From Gemmatimonadota bacterium (lineage in GTDB: Bacteria > Gemmatimonadota > Gemmatimonadetes > Longimicrobiales > Gaopeijiaceae), in the NCBI GenBank assembly GCA_022822325.1, contig JAJEBW010000047.1:1-51452 (forward strand): a DNA stretch of 51,452 nucleotides, written 5' to 3'. The notes beneath the pieces are model-generated. The model saw only the letters and a list, made by a program, of their open reading frames with translations, was not told the DNA's origin and searched no databases. Below are positions 38,157 through 46,471 of this stretch, piece after piece (positions within the stretch are counted from its first letter, which is position 1; each line of letters opens with the position of its first letter). The translations under genes and the position numbers were made by a program.

Positions 38157-38226
38157 CGGGGGCGAGTCCCCCGGGAGAGGCGCGAGGTCCCCCGAAAACC
38201 GGATCCGGAAAGAGATCGGATTCCGG
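38157..38226 (+). promoter_or_regulatory. Hairpin-rich leader between meaB and the mutase gene
   Basis: CGGGGG (38157-38162) pairs with CCCCCG (38168-38173) across a 5-nt loop. The sequence CCGGATCCGG (38199-38208) is a palindrome, and CCGGAA/TTCCGG (38205-38210 and 38221-38226) can pair over a 10-nt loop. No U-run follows, so it is not a classical intrinsic terminator. No cobalamin riboswitch core was recognised. Confidence 0.3.
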
Positions 38227-38270
38227 TCGCCGCGCGGGACGATGATCCCCTTGCGAGGGAGCGGAAGGCG

Positions 38271-39989
38271 ATGTCCAGAACCGAAACCCCGACCCGCGAC
38301 CCGGTCGCCATCCAGGGCGAGATCGAGCGGCGCCAACGGGAAATCGAACGCCTGAGCGCCGAGCTGGCCGCCTGGGAGGCCACCGCCGAGGGCGCTCCGA
38401 AGCGCCTTCCCTCCTTCGCCTCGGTTTCGGGCAACGAGATCGACCCCCTCTACACCCCTGCCGACCTCTCGGGCGACTACCTCGAGAAGCTCGGGCTGCC
38501 GGGCAGCTTCCCCTTCACCCGCGGCCCCTACGCGACCATGTACCGCACCCGCCTCTGGACGATGCGCCAGTTCGCGGGCTTCGCCACCGCCGAAGACACC
38601 AACCGGCGCTACAAGTATCTTCTTGCCAATGGCCAAACCGGGCTCTCGGTCGCCTTCGACTTCCCCACCCTGATGGGCTACGACAGCGATCATTCGCGCT
38701 CCCTCGGCGAGGTCGGGGTCTGCGGCGTGGCCATCTCGTCTCTGGCCGACATGGAAACCCTCTTCGACGGGATTCCGCTGGACGAGGTCTCGGTCTCGAT
38801 GACGATCAACGGGCCCGCGATCATCCTCTTCTGCTTCTATGTGGCGGCGGCCGAGCGCCAGGGGATCTCGCCGGAGCGGCTGCGGGGCACCGTTCAGAAC
38901 GACATCCTGAAGGAATACCAGGCGCAGCATGCATGGGTCTTCCCCCCCGAGCCGGCGTTGCGACTGATCCTCGACATGTTCGAGTGGTGTTCGGCGAATG
39001 CGCCGCGCTACAATCCCGTCTCGATCTCCGGCTATCACATTCGCGAGGCGGGCGCAACCGCAGGACAGGAGCTTGGCTACACCCTCGCCAACGGCTTCGA
39101 GTATGTGCGACGAGGAATCGAGCGCGGCCTCGATGTGGACGCCTTCGCCCCGCGTCTTTCCTTCTTCTTCGATGTGCACAACGATTTCTTCGAGGAGATT
39201 GCCAAGTTCCGGGCCGCGCGCCGCATCTGGGCCCGCCGCATGCGCGACGAGTTCGGCGCGGTTAATCCACGATCGTGGCGCCTCCGCACCCATGCGCAAA
39301 CCGCCGGCGTGACGCTGACGGCGCAGCAGCCCGAGAACAACATTGTGCGGGTCGCCTACCAGGCGCTGGCCGCGGTGCTGGGCGGGACGCAGTCGCTGCA
39401 CACCAACTCCATGGACGAAACTCTGGCGCTGCCGACCGAGAAGGCGGTCCGCATCGCGCTGCGGACGCAACAGATCCTCGCATTCGAGACCGGGGTGGCC
39501 AACACCATCGACCCGCTCGCCGGATCGTATTATGTGGAAGCGCTCACCGACCAGCTCGAAGCCGAGGCGGAGGAGATCTTCACGCGCATCGAGGGGCAGG
39601 GCGGGGTGGTGGCGGGGATCGAGAACGGGTGGTTCCAGCGCGAGATCGCGACCTCGGCGATGCGGCAGCAGCAGGAGGTGGAGGCGGATCTGCGCCGGGT
39701 CGTGGGAGTGAACGCCTTCACCGGCGGCTCCGAAGAGATCGAGATCGACACCTTGCGGATCGACCCCGACGTGGAAAGACGTCAGCGCGCCCGCATGGCC
39801 AGATTGCGCAACGAACGCGACGACGCGCGGGCGCAGGCCTCGCTGGCGGCCTTGCGGCGGGCGGCGGCGACCGGCGAAAACACGGTGCCGCGCATCCTGG
39901 AGTGCGCCCGCTCCTGGTGCACGCTGCACGAAATCCGCGCCGCCATGGAAACCGTCTTCGGCGCGTACCGGGAGCCGGTGTTTTTCTGA
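38271..39989 (+). CDS. B12-dependent acyl-CoA mutase large subunit, isobutyryl-CoA mutase-like
   Basis: A 572-aa (beta/alpha)8 acyl-CoA-binding subunit of the methylmalonyl-CoA mutase family. It lacks a C-terminal B12-binding domain, so it needs a separate small subunit not found here. The substrate pocket is diagnostic. Aligned by eye to Propionibacterium MCM with a constant offset of 12, Tyr75 is kept (Tyr87), but Tyr89 is Phe101 (MRQFAGF) and Arg207 is Gln219 (KEYQAQHAW). Tyr89/Arg207 bind the carboxylate of methylmalonyl-CoA, and Phe/Gln at these sites is the isobutyryl-CoA mutase pattern. It therefore probably interconverts isobutyryl- and n-butyryl-CoA or a related acyl-CoA. MeaB is encoded upstream. 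Confidence 0.88.
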   Translation: MSRTETPTRDPVAIQGEIERRQREIERLSAELAAWEATAEGAPKRLPSFASVSGNEIDPLYTPADLSGDYLEKLGLPGSFPFTRGPYATMYRTRLWTMRQFAGFATAEDTNRRYKYLLANGQTGLSVAFDFPTLMGYDSDHSRSLGEVGVCGVAISSLADMETLFDGIPLDEVSVSMTINGPAIILFCFYVAAAERQGISPERLRGTVQNDILKEYQAQHAWVFPPEPALRLILDMFEWCSANAPRYNPVSISGYHIREAGATAGQELGYTLANGFEYVRRGIERGLDVDAFAPRLSFFFDVHNDFFEEIAKFRAARRIWARRMRDEFGAVNPRSWRLRTHAQTAGVTLTAQQPENNIVRVAYQALAAVLGGTQSLHTNSMDETLALPTEKAVRIALRTQQILAFETGVANTIDPLAGSYYVEALTDQLEAEAEEIFTRIEGQGGVVAGIENGWFQREIATSAMRQQQEVEADLRRVVGVNAFTGGSEEIEIDTLRIDPDVERRQRARMARLRNERDDARAQASLAALRRAAATGENTVPRILECARSWCTLHEIRAAMETVFGAYREPVFF

Positions 39990-39993
39990 TTGG

Positions 39994-40718
39994 TCAGGTT
40001 GTGCCAACGAATGCGGCGCCCAGCAACAAGTGAGCCAACTCGTGGACGAAGGTGAAAGTCCGTGCCCTCTTGAAGTCGGCGTTGTTGACGAAAACGAGCG
40101 GCGCGAAGGGATCGGCAATCGCAAACCCCTGGAATTCATCCGGGTTCAGGGGCCGATGGGTGTTGTTTCCAACCACACCGTTGAAGACGACCAGGATGCC
40201 GACGGCCTCGGCATGATCGCGAAGGGCGGACAGGGCGCTCGCGGAAGAAGAATGGCGCTCAGCCCAGTTTGGCGCGAGAGATAGGATCTTGCGCAGGGAA
40301 TGAGCCAGCGCGGACGAGTTGGCATGAATGGAGCCCGAACCTACGAACCCCAGGGGCTTTGCCCCTTCTTCACGGAGGTGTTCTTGCATCCAGTCGACTC
40401 GGCTTCGCATGAGATCGACCGTCTCGCGGAGATCGACGCTGTGTCCGGACGGCCTTTCGGCAGTGCGGGTCCTGAAGTCCTCCAGCGGCAAACTCTCGAC
40501 AGGCGGCGCAGTCCGGTAGAGCGATGCCCAGGGAGCGTGAGTGGCCTGGGCCAGCCGTCGCACCCGTGAACTGCTGATTCGACCGTCCCGCTCCCAGGCA
40601 AGCACCTCCTCCGGCCTGACACGAAGCCGCGTCGCAAGCTCCACGGGGTGGCGCCCGACCGCCTTCGCGTCCAGGTGAGCACTTCAGGCGCCAACGCGAG
40701 TATCGTTCGTCCGCTCAT
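39994..40718 (-). pseudogene. Frameshifted, truncated HTH-ImmA/IrrE peptidase gene
   Basis: ATG 40718 begins MSGRTILALAPEVLTWTRRR, a typical start of XRE-ImmA/IrrE proteins. That frame is lost at a CCCC run (minus strand, 40648-40645), and the expected continuation VELATRLRVRPEEVLAWERD lies in the next frame, as if one base were deleted. The second frame carries a helix-turn-helix and ends at the zinc motif FTFVHELAHLLLG followed by AFVGTT and a stop. The roughly 150 residues that normally follow, including the third metal ligand, are missing. The end abuts the mutase gene, convergent and 4 bp away. It is probably a dead gene. Confidence 0.75.
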
Positions 40719-40880
40719 GGCAACAAGATTGCGCATTGCGGCGATTCCGTCCAGGCAGCTCGCCGGTCGCCGCGCGCCTCGGATGAACGGCTCCGCGCTG
40801 CGTGTGCCCGTCAGCGACAGGACGCCGCATCGGTGGCGCGAAAAGCGCGGCCCTCCTACCCCACTGCAGCGCTCGCCCGT

Positions 40881-42008
40881 CTACCAGAGCGATGGCGCCG
40901 GTTCGGCCTCCGAGTCGGGCCAGCGGCATGATTCGCGGGACTCGCGGCCGGGCTCCACGAGCAGGTCGGCGGTGAGTTCCAGCGCGCGCCGGATCTGGTC
41001 GGCGTACATGTCGGAGTAGAGGTTGGCGCGGGCCCTTTCCGCCTCTTCGTGGCCCTGTTCCGCGGCCAGGAAGAGCCAGGCGTAGCGGCGCACCGGATCG
41101 CCCGCCATGTACTCTTCGGCCAGAAAGTACTGGGCGTCCGCATAGCCCCGTTCGGCGGCGGCGCGTAGCCAGCGCACCGCCTCGGCCATGTTTCGCGGGG
41201 TGCCGAGACCGGTGAAGTGCATGTAGCCGAGGTTGTACTGCGCGGTCACCTCGCCCTGTTCGGCGGCCGGACGGAACCAGCGCACGGCGTCGCGCGGGCT
41301 CGCCGCCACTCCCCAGCCGGTGGCGTAGGCCTGGGCCAGGTTGTTTTGCGCGCCGGGATGACCCTGGAGCGCCGCCTCCTCGAACCAGTGGATGGCTTCG
41401 GATTCCATGCGCTCGACCCCCTCGCCGCGCAGGTGCAGCAGACCGAGTTGGTTCTGCGCCCCGGCGTGACCGGAATCGGCGGCCTGCCGGAACCAGTTGG
41501 CGGCCGCGGTCGGGCTCTTCCGCACGCCATCGCCGGAGAGAAGGGCCAGGCCGAACTCGTACTGCGCCTGGATGTGCCCCCGCCCGGCGGCTTCCCCGAA
41601 CCACCGAGCCGCAAAGGTTGGGCTCGCCGCCACCCCCTCGCCCCGGCAATAGAGAAGAGCCAGGTGATGCTGCGCCTGCGCGTCGCCTTCGCGGGCCAGC
41701 GAACCGAGCGTCGCCAGGGCGGCCGCGTGCGACCGGGCGGCCGCGAGCGCGAGCCAGCGCAATCCCTCGGCGCGATCGTCCTCCATCTCTTCGCTCCCCA
41801 GGTATATCCGCGCCAGACGGTCCCGCGCGTCGGCGTGTCCCCCCTCGGCCGCCGCTGCCAGCCATGCCAGCGCCTGCGGATCGCCCTCGCCGGCAAGCTC
41901 GACCAGGGCATCGTCGAAGGAAGCGTCCTTCCCTTCGCAGGCGGCAACCGGGCAGAGGACCAGTCCCCCAAAGGCCCAAACCGCGGGGCTTCGGGCTCTC
42001 ACCGGCAT
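40881..42008 (-). CDS. Sel1-repeat lipoprotein
   Basis: A 375-aa protein. ATG 42008 gives a short lipoprotein signal ending at CPVAAC. It is followed by about eight Sel1-like repeats of 36 residues (for example QNQLGLLHLRGEGVERMESE and QYNLGYMHFTGLGTPRN). Such alpha-solenoids mediate protein-protein contacts, often in the envelope or in signalling. No catalytic domain is present. It is divergent from the PDZ-M48 protease gene, with 127 bp between starts. Confidence 0.85.
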   Translation of the reverse strand: MPVRARSPAVWAFGGLVLCPVAACEGKDASFDDALVELAGEGDPQALAWLAAAAEGGHADARDRLARIYLGSEEMEDDRAEGLRWLALAAARSHAAALATLGSLAREGDAQAQHHLALLYCRGEGVAASPTFAARWFGEAAGRGHIQAQYEFGLALLSGDGVRKSPTAAANWFRQAADSGHAGAQNQLGLLHLRGEGVERMESEAIHWFEEAALQGHPGAQNNLAQAYATGWGVAASPRDAVRWFRPAAEQGEVTAQYNLGYMHFTGLGTPRNMAEAVRWLRAAAERGYADAQYFLAEEYMAGDPVRRYAWLFLAAEQGHEEAERARANLYSDMYADQIRRALELTADLLVEPGRESRESCRWPDSEAEPAPSLW

Positions 42009-42135
42009 CTCTCGCGCATCGTGCTCAAACCTCCTGCGGCCAGGGTTCGCCCGGCGCCCCATCGAAGGGTCGTGCGGCCCCGGTGAGGATCGCCTATCTT
42101 TGGCGTTCCGGCAACGATCCGCGGAAAGGGGCTCA

Positions 42136-43302
42136 ATGCGAAGCTGGACGATCTCATGGTTGGGGCTGTCCGTTCTGCTGGCGGGTTGCTCCTCGCCCGG
42201 ACCCGCGCCCTCCCCCGCGGTTCCCCGCCCGGCGCCGACGCCGGAGCCCGGGCCTCTCCTGGAAGCGGCGCCCGCGGACACCGTCCCGCCCGAGCCGGAG
42301 CCGGAAGTTCCCCCTCCGGTCACGATCGAGAGCGAGCGGGAGCTGCAGATGCAGGGTGCCCTTCGGACCTGGGCCGTTCGCAACCAGCGTCTGCACGATC
42401 TGGCCCTGCCGCTGCTGCGAAGCGGGGCGACGATCTGCCGCAGCCACCGCGCCGAGTTCGGTTTTCGCGTGGCCACCCTGGAGGAATATGCGGCCGCCGA
42501 TGAACGACGCGCCGGGGAGGCCGTTCTGGGGATTCGTTCGCGTCCCACCGTCTACATGGTGATTGCCGGAAGCGCGGCCGAGCGGGCGGGAATGAGGCCG
42601 GGCGATCTCCTTTCGTCGGTGGGGACCGTTGCGGTGCGCGAGGGCCGGGCCGGTCGCGACGCGGCTTACCTGACGATGGAGGTTTGGCGAGAGGGCGAGC
42701 CCCTGCCCATTCGGCTTGAGCGCGAAGGGACCGCCGTGGAGGTGGAGGTGGCCGCCGAGCGGGTCTGCGGCTACTCCGTCAGTCTGCTGGCCGTCGACGA
42801 AATCAATGCATGGGCGACCGGAGAGGCGATTCAGGTCAGCCGGGGAATGATGCGCTTCGCGAAATCCGATCTTGAGCTTCAGGCGGTGATCGCCCACGAG
42901 ATTGCGCACAACTCCGAGCGGCACCGGGCGGCGCGGGAGCAGAACCGGGTGCTGAGCGGGTTGCGGGGCGCGGTGCGCGACGTGGTCGCGGCGGAGTCGG
43001 AGGTCGCGCCGGAGGCCGAGTTCAGCCGGGCGCAGGAACGCGAGGCCGACTACCTGGGGATGTACTACCTGGCGCGGGCCGGAATCGACACCCGCGACGC
43101 CGCGCTGGTGTGGCGCCGGATGGCGGCCGAGGGGGCGGGGAGTCTTCGCGAATACGAGCAGGCCTCCCACCCTTCGACTCCCGAACGGTTTCTCCTCCTC
43201 GAGGCGGCGCACCGCGAGATCGCGGCCAAGCGCGAGGCGGGACTTCCTCTCCTGCCGAACCGGCGCAGCGACGGGGCGCTGGTCCTGCCGAACACCGGAT
43301 AG
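42136..43302 (+). CDS. PDZ-containing M48-like metalloprotease, lipoprotein
   Basis: 388 aa. A lipoprotein signal ends at LSVLLAGC, and a Pro/Glu-rich linker of about 50 residues follows. A PDZ domain (about 135-205, with VIAGSAAERAGMRPGDLLSS) precedes the peptidase domain, which has the zinc site HEIAH and the third ligand Glu in QEREADYLGMYYLARAG. The layout resembles periplasmic Oma1/BepA-like M48 enzymes involved in envelope quality control. ATG 42136 has AAGGGG upstream. Confidence 0.9.
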   Translation: MRSWTISWLGLSVLLAGCSSPGPAPSPAVPRPAPTPEPGPLLEAAPADTVPPEPEPEVPPPVTIESERELQMQGALRTWAVRNQRLHDLALPLLRSGATICRSHRAEFGFRVATLEEYAAADERRAGEAVLGIRSRPTVYMVIAGSAAERAGMRPGDLLSSVGTVAVREGRAGRDAAYLTMEVWREGEPLPIRLEREGTAVEVEVAAERVCGYSVSLLAVDEINAWATGEAIQVSRGMMRFAKSDLELQAVIAHEIAHNSERHRAAREQNRVLSGLRGAVRDVVAAESEVAPEAEFSRAQEREADYLGMYYLARAGIDTRDAALVWRRMAAEGAGSLREYEQASHPSTPERFLLLEAAHREIAAKREAGLPLLPNRRSDGALVLPNTG

Positions 43303-43566
43303 ATCTCCGCCACCGCCGCTCGCGTCCCCCGGCGGACCCGGGCGCTCGCATCCGCACTCGATCCGGCGTATTCTTCTTCCGCGCCGCGTCTTCCCCGGCG
43401 ATTCCCCCGTGTTCCTCGCGATTCCCGTCGCGCCGTCTCCTTCCGCCATTCTTCCTCTCCCGCTTTCCGCCAACTTGTTCCCGCTTCGCGCCATCCTTCT
43501 TCGCGCCGTCCACAGTCCACCGCTTCCGGCCGGCCATCCCCGGCGCCCGGAGAGAGGCTGCCCCCC

Positions 43567-45975
43567 TTGATCGCAGAGCTGGCGCTCCTCGCGCCGATCA
43601 CGCTGCCCTTCCCGCAGGAAGCCCCGGCCCGGCGATCCGCCCACGCGAATCCTTCGGACCCGCCCGCCGCCGTCGCGATCTACAACGGCATGGAGGGCCA
43701 GACCGATGTGATTCCCCCGCGCGTCTCCAATCCCCGAATCAACCTCGACGGCCGCCTCGACGATCCCGCCTGGGCCGAGGCCGCGCTCCTCACCGGCTTC
43801 TCCCAGTTCGACCCCTCCGAGGGAATCGCCGCCACCCAGGACACCGAAGTCCTCCTTTTCATCTCCGACGACGCGATCTACTTTGGCGTGCGCGCCTTCG
43901 ACGACAATCCGAATGGAATCCGCGCCACCCTGGGCGAACGCGACACCTTCTACCGCACCGACGACTACATTCAGTTCGTCCTCGACACCTTCAACGACCA
44001 GCGGCAGGCCTATTCGATCCTCGCCAATCCGCTGGGGGTACAGCAGGACGGGCTCTGGATCGAGGGAAGGGTGAGTCGCTTCGGCCGCAACTTCGGTCCG
44101 CCGATCGACTGGAATCCCGATTTCGTCTGGGATTCGGAGGGGCGCGTGGAGGACTGGGGATACGCGCTCGAGGTCAGAATTCCCTTCAAGAGCATTCGCT
44201 TCCCCGAATCGGCCGACCAGGAGTGGGGCCTGAATGTCTTTCGCAAGATTCAGCGGACGGGATTCGACGAGTCGTGGGCGCCGGTCACCAAGGATGTGGC
44301 CAACCGGCTTACCCTCGCGGGATCGCTGAATGGACTGCGCAACCTTGAGCGAGGCCTCTTCCTCGAGCTCAACCCGGTGCTGACCGGAACTCGCCAGGGG
44401 ACCCTCGACGACGACGCCGGCGCCTTTTCCCGCGAGGCCGCCAGCGGCGATTTCGGCTTCAACGCGAAGTACGGACTGACCTCCAACCTCACCCTCGACG
44501 CGACCTACAATCCCGATTTCAGCCAGGTCGAGGCCGACGCGGGGCAGATCGCCGTCAATGAACGCTTTGCCCTCTTCTTCGAGGAGAAGCGGCCCTTCTT
44601 CCTGGAGGGCACCGAGATCTTCGCGATGCCGAAGAACCTGGTCTACACGCGCAGCATCGTCAATCCGATCGCGGGGGCCAAGCTGGCGGGGAAGGCGGGA
44701 AGCTTCCAGTTGGGATATCTGGGCGCAATCGACGAACAGGAGGGCTCCGGCGACCGCGTGGAACGGCCCTGGGTGAATCTTCTGCGGGCGCGGCGCGATC
44801 TCGGGCGCGCCTCGACGCTGGGGATGATCTACACCGACCGCACCACCGACGGGGACGACTACAACCGAATGCTCGGCTTCGACGGCCGCTTCGTGCTGCG
44901 GCGAAGCTACACGCTGACGGTGATGGCGGCGGGCAGTCGGACGCGAACCGGGGGCGCCGGGGCCGAAGGGGGAAGCTACCTCGCGCTGCAGCTTGAACGT
45001 GCCAGTCCGACCCTCACCTTCAACCTCGACTTCGAGGACGCGGCCCACGCCTTCGACGCGGGCAGCGGACTGATTCCGCGCGTGGGCGACGCCCGTCTCC
45101 AGTCGCGCATCGAATACAACTTCCGGGGCGAGCCGGGCGCGCTGATCGAGCAGTTCCGGCCCGGCGTGGAGACGACCGTCTTCTGGGACCACGACGCCTT
45201 CTGGCGGCGCGAGTCGCTTGAGGAAGCCGAGCTCCGCTATGGCGTCACAACCTCCTTTCGCAACAACGTCACCTTCCTGGTCGCGGGAAACATGAGGCGC
45301 TACGACTTCCGCGCGTCGAGCTACGACGGCCTCTTCGTGGACGATGGCCGGGGCGGCGGCGTTCCCTTCGTCGCCGACCGGGATTCCTTCGGGCTGCTGC
45401 ATGGAATCGGCGGATTCTTCTGGGTGAACAGTTGGGACAAGCTGCGGGGAAGGATGCGCTGGAGCTGGGGACACGACGCGGTCTTCGATCTGCGCTACGG
45501 GGTTCCGATCGAGGTGGGCGTCGGCTGGAACGCCGATCTGTCGCTCTTCGCCTACCCCACCCGCCACCTTTCCTCGGAGATCGCTCTGCGCTACCAGAGT
45601 CTGAGGCGGGACAGGGACGGCGCCCTCGCTCTGGAGGCGGTCATTCCGCGAATCAAGACGCAGTACCAGTTCAATCGCGCGCTCTTCCTGCGGGCCATCG
45701 TCGAGTACGGCGCCCAACTGCGGCGCGATCTGGCGGATCCGCTCACCGGCCGTCGCCTGCTTGGCTGCGACGACGGCGACTGCGACGCGCGGAGCGGCTC
45801 CGACGCCAACGACTTCGGCATCGAGACGCTGCTCAGCTACGAACCCACCCCCGGCACCGTCTTCTTCCTGGGCTATTCGCGGCAGATGGAGGACACCGAG
45901 CGGCTGCGCTTCCGCGATGTGCGGGCGACCGCGGACGGGTTGTTCGCGAAGGTGAGCTATCGCTTCAGGCGATGA
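43567..45975 (+). CDS. CBM9-like/DUF5916 outer-membrane protein
   Basis: An 802-aa secreted protein. After a short N-terminal segment, a CBM9/DOMON-like domain (about 55-220) begins at INLDGRLDDPAWAEA, followed by a DUF5916-type barrel with the family motif LFFEEKRPFFLEGTEIF and alternating beta-strands to a C-terminal FAKVSYRFRR. Such proteins are common in Bacteroidota and Gemmatimonadota and are thought to sit in the outer membrane; their ligand is unknown. The start TTG 43567 (GGAGAGAGG about ten bases upstream) gives a weak signal peptide, so the start is uncertain. The 264 bp before it (43303-43566) show no gene. Confidence 0.82.
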   Translation: MIAELALLAPITLPFPQEAPARRSAHANPSDPPAAVAIYNGMEGQTDVIPPRVSNPRINLDGRLDDPAWAEAALLTGFSQFDPSEGIAATQDTEVLLFISDDAIYFGVRAFDDNPNGIRATLGERDTFYRTDDYIQFVLDTFNDQRQAYSILANPLGVQQDGLWIEGRVSRFGRNFGPPIDWNPDFVWDSEGRVEDWGYALEVRIPFKSIRFPESADQEWGLNVFRKIQRTGFDESWAPVTKDVANRLTLAGSLNGLRNLERGLFLELNPVLTGTRQGTLDDDAGAFSREAASGDFGFNAKYGLTSNLTLDATYNPDFSQVEADAGQIAVNERFALFFEEKRPFFLEGTEIFAMPKNLVYTRSIVNPIAGAKLAGKAGSFQLGYLGAIDEQEGSGDRVERPWVNLLRARRDLGRASTLGMIYTDRTTDGDDYNRMLGFDGRFVLRRSYTLTVMAAGSRTRTGGAGAEGGSYLALQLERASPTLTFNLDFEDAAHAFDAGSGLIPRVGDARLQSRIEYNFRGEPGALIEQFRPGVETTVFWDHDAFWRRESLEEAELRYGVTTSFRNNVTFLVAGNMRRYDFRASSYDGLFVDDGRGGGVPFVADRDSFGLLHGIGGFFWVNSWDKLRGRMRWSWGHDAVFDLRYGVPIEVGVGWNADLSLFAYPTRHLSSEIALRYQSLRRDRDGALALEAVIPRIKTQYQFNRALFLRAIVEYGAQLRRDLADPLTGRRLLGCDDGDCDARSGSDANDFGIETLLSYEPTPGTVFFLGYSRQMEDTERLRFRDVRATADGLFAKVSYRFRR

Positions 45976-45985
45976 GGCCCCGCGC

Positions 45986-46471
45986 TCAGCCCCCGGCGCC
46001 CGCCATGCGCAACGCCTCGACGTCGATCTTCTCCATCGCGAGCAGCGTCTCCATGACCCGCTTCGGGTCGGCGCTCATCAGTTCGCCCATGTTTGCGGGA
46101 ATCACCTGCCAGGACACCCCGAAGCGGTCGGTGAGCCAGCCGCAGTAGCCCTCCCGGCCCCCTTCCGACAGCGCATCCCAGTAGTGGTCGATCTCCTCCT
46201 GGGACGCGCAGTTCACCACGAATGAGATCGCAGGCGTGAACTTGAACATCGGACCGCCGTCGATGCCCTGGAAGGTGCGCCCGGACAGCTCGAAGACGAC
46301 GAAGGCGTTGCCGTCCGCCGGTCCCGCCGCAACCCGCGACACCTCCACGATCCGCGAGTCGGGGAAGAGCGACGCGTAGAACTCGGCCGCCTCGACCGCC
46401 CCGTCCTCGAACCACAGGCAGGTGGCGATGCGGTCCGGCGCGGCGGCGTCGGCATGGTCAACGGCGGGCAT
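45986..46471 (-). CDS. PhnB-like VOC-superfamily protein
   Basis: 161 aa, of the 3-demethylubiquinone-9 3-methyltransferase-like (PhnB) group of the glyoxalase fold. Typical segments are ATCLWFEDGAVEAAEFYASL, FELSGRTFQGIDGGP, GWLTDRFGVSWQVIP and KRVMETLLAMEKID. The function is unknown for most members. ATG 46471 has GGGAGGG seven bases upstream. The gene starts 14 bp inside the end of the S9 peptidase gene, so the two are probably co-transcribed. Confidence 0.88.
   Translation of the reverse strand: MPAVDHADAAAPDRIATCLWFEDGAVEAAEFYASLFPDSRIVEVSRVAAGPADGNAFVVFELSGRTFQGIDGGPMFKFTPAISFVVNCASQEEIDHYWDALSEGGREGYCGWLTDRFGVSWQVIPANMGELMSADPKRVMETLLAMEKIDVEALRMAGAGG

Noticed and set aside
38271..39989. 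Calling this gene methylmalonyl-CoA mutase
   Set aside because: The two carboxylate-binding residues are Phe101 and Gln219 rather than Tyr and Arg, which fits isobutyryl-CoA mutase better.
39994..40644. Intact ImmA/IrrE peptidase or toxin-antitoxin pair
   Set aside because: The N-terminus is in another frame, the third zinc ligand is missing and no partner gene is present.
43303..43566. Possible short gene before the CBM9/DUF5916 protein
   Set aside because: Frames here are Arg/Pro/Phe low-complexity with no start signal; it reads as a C-rich leader.
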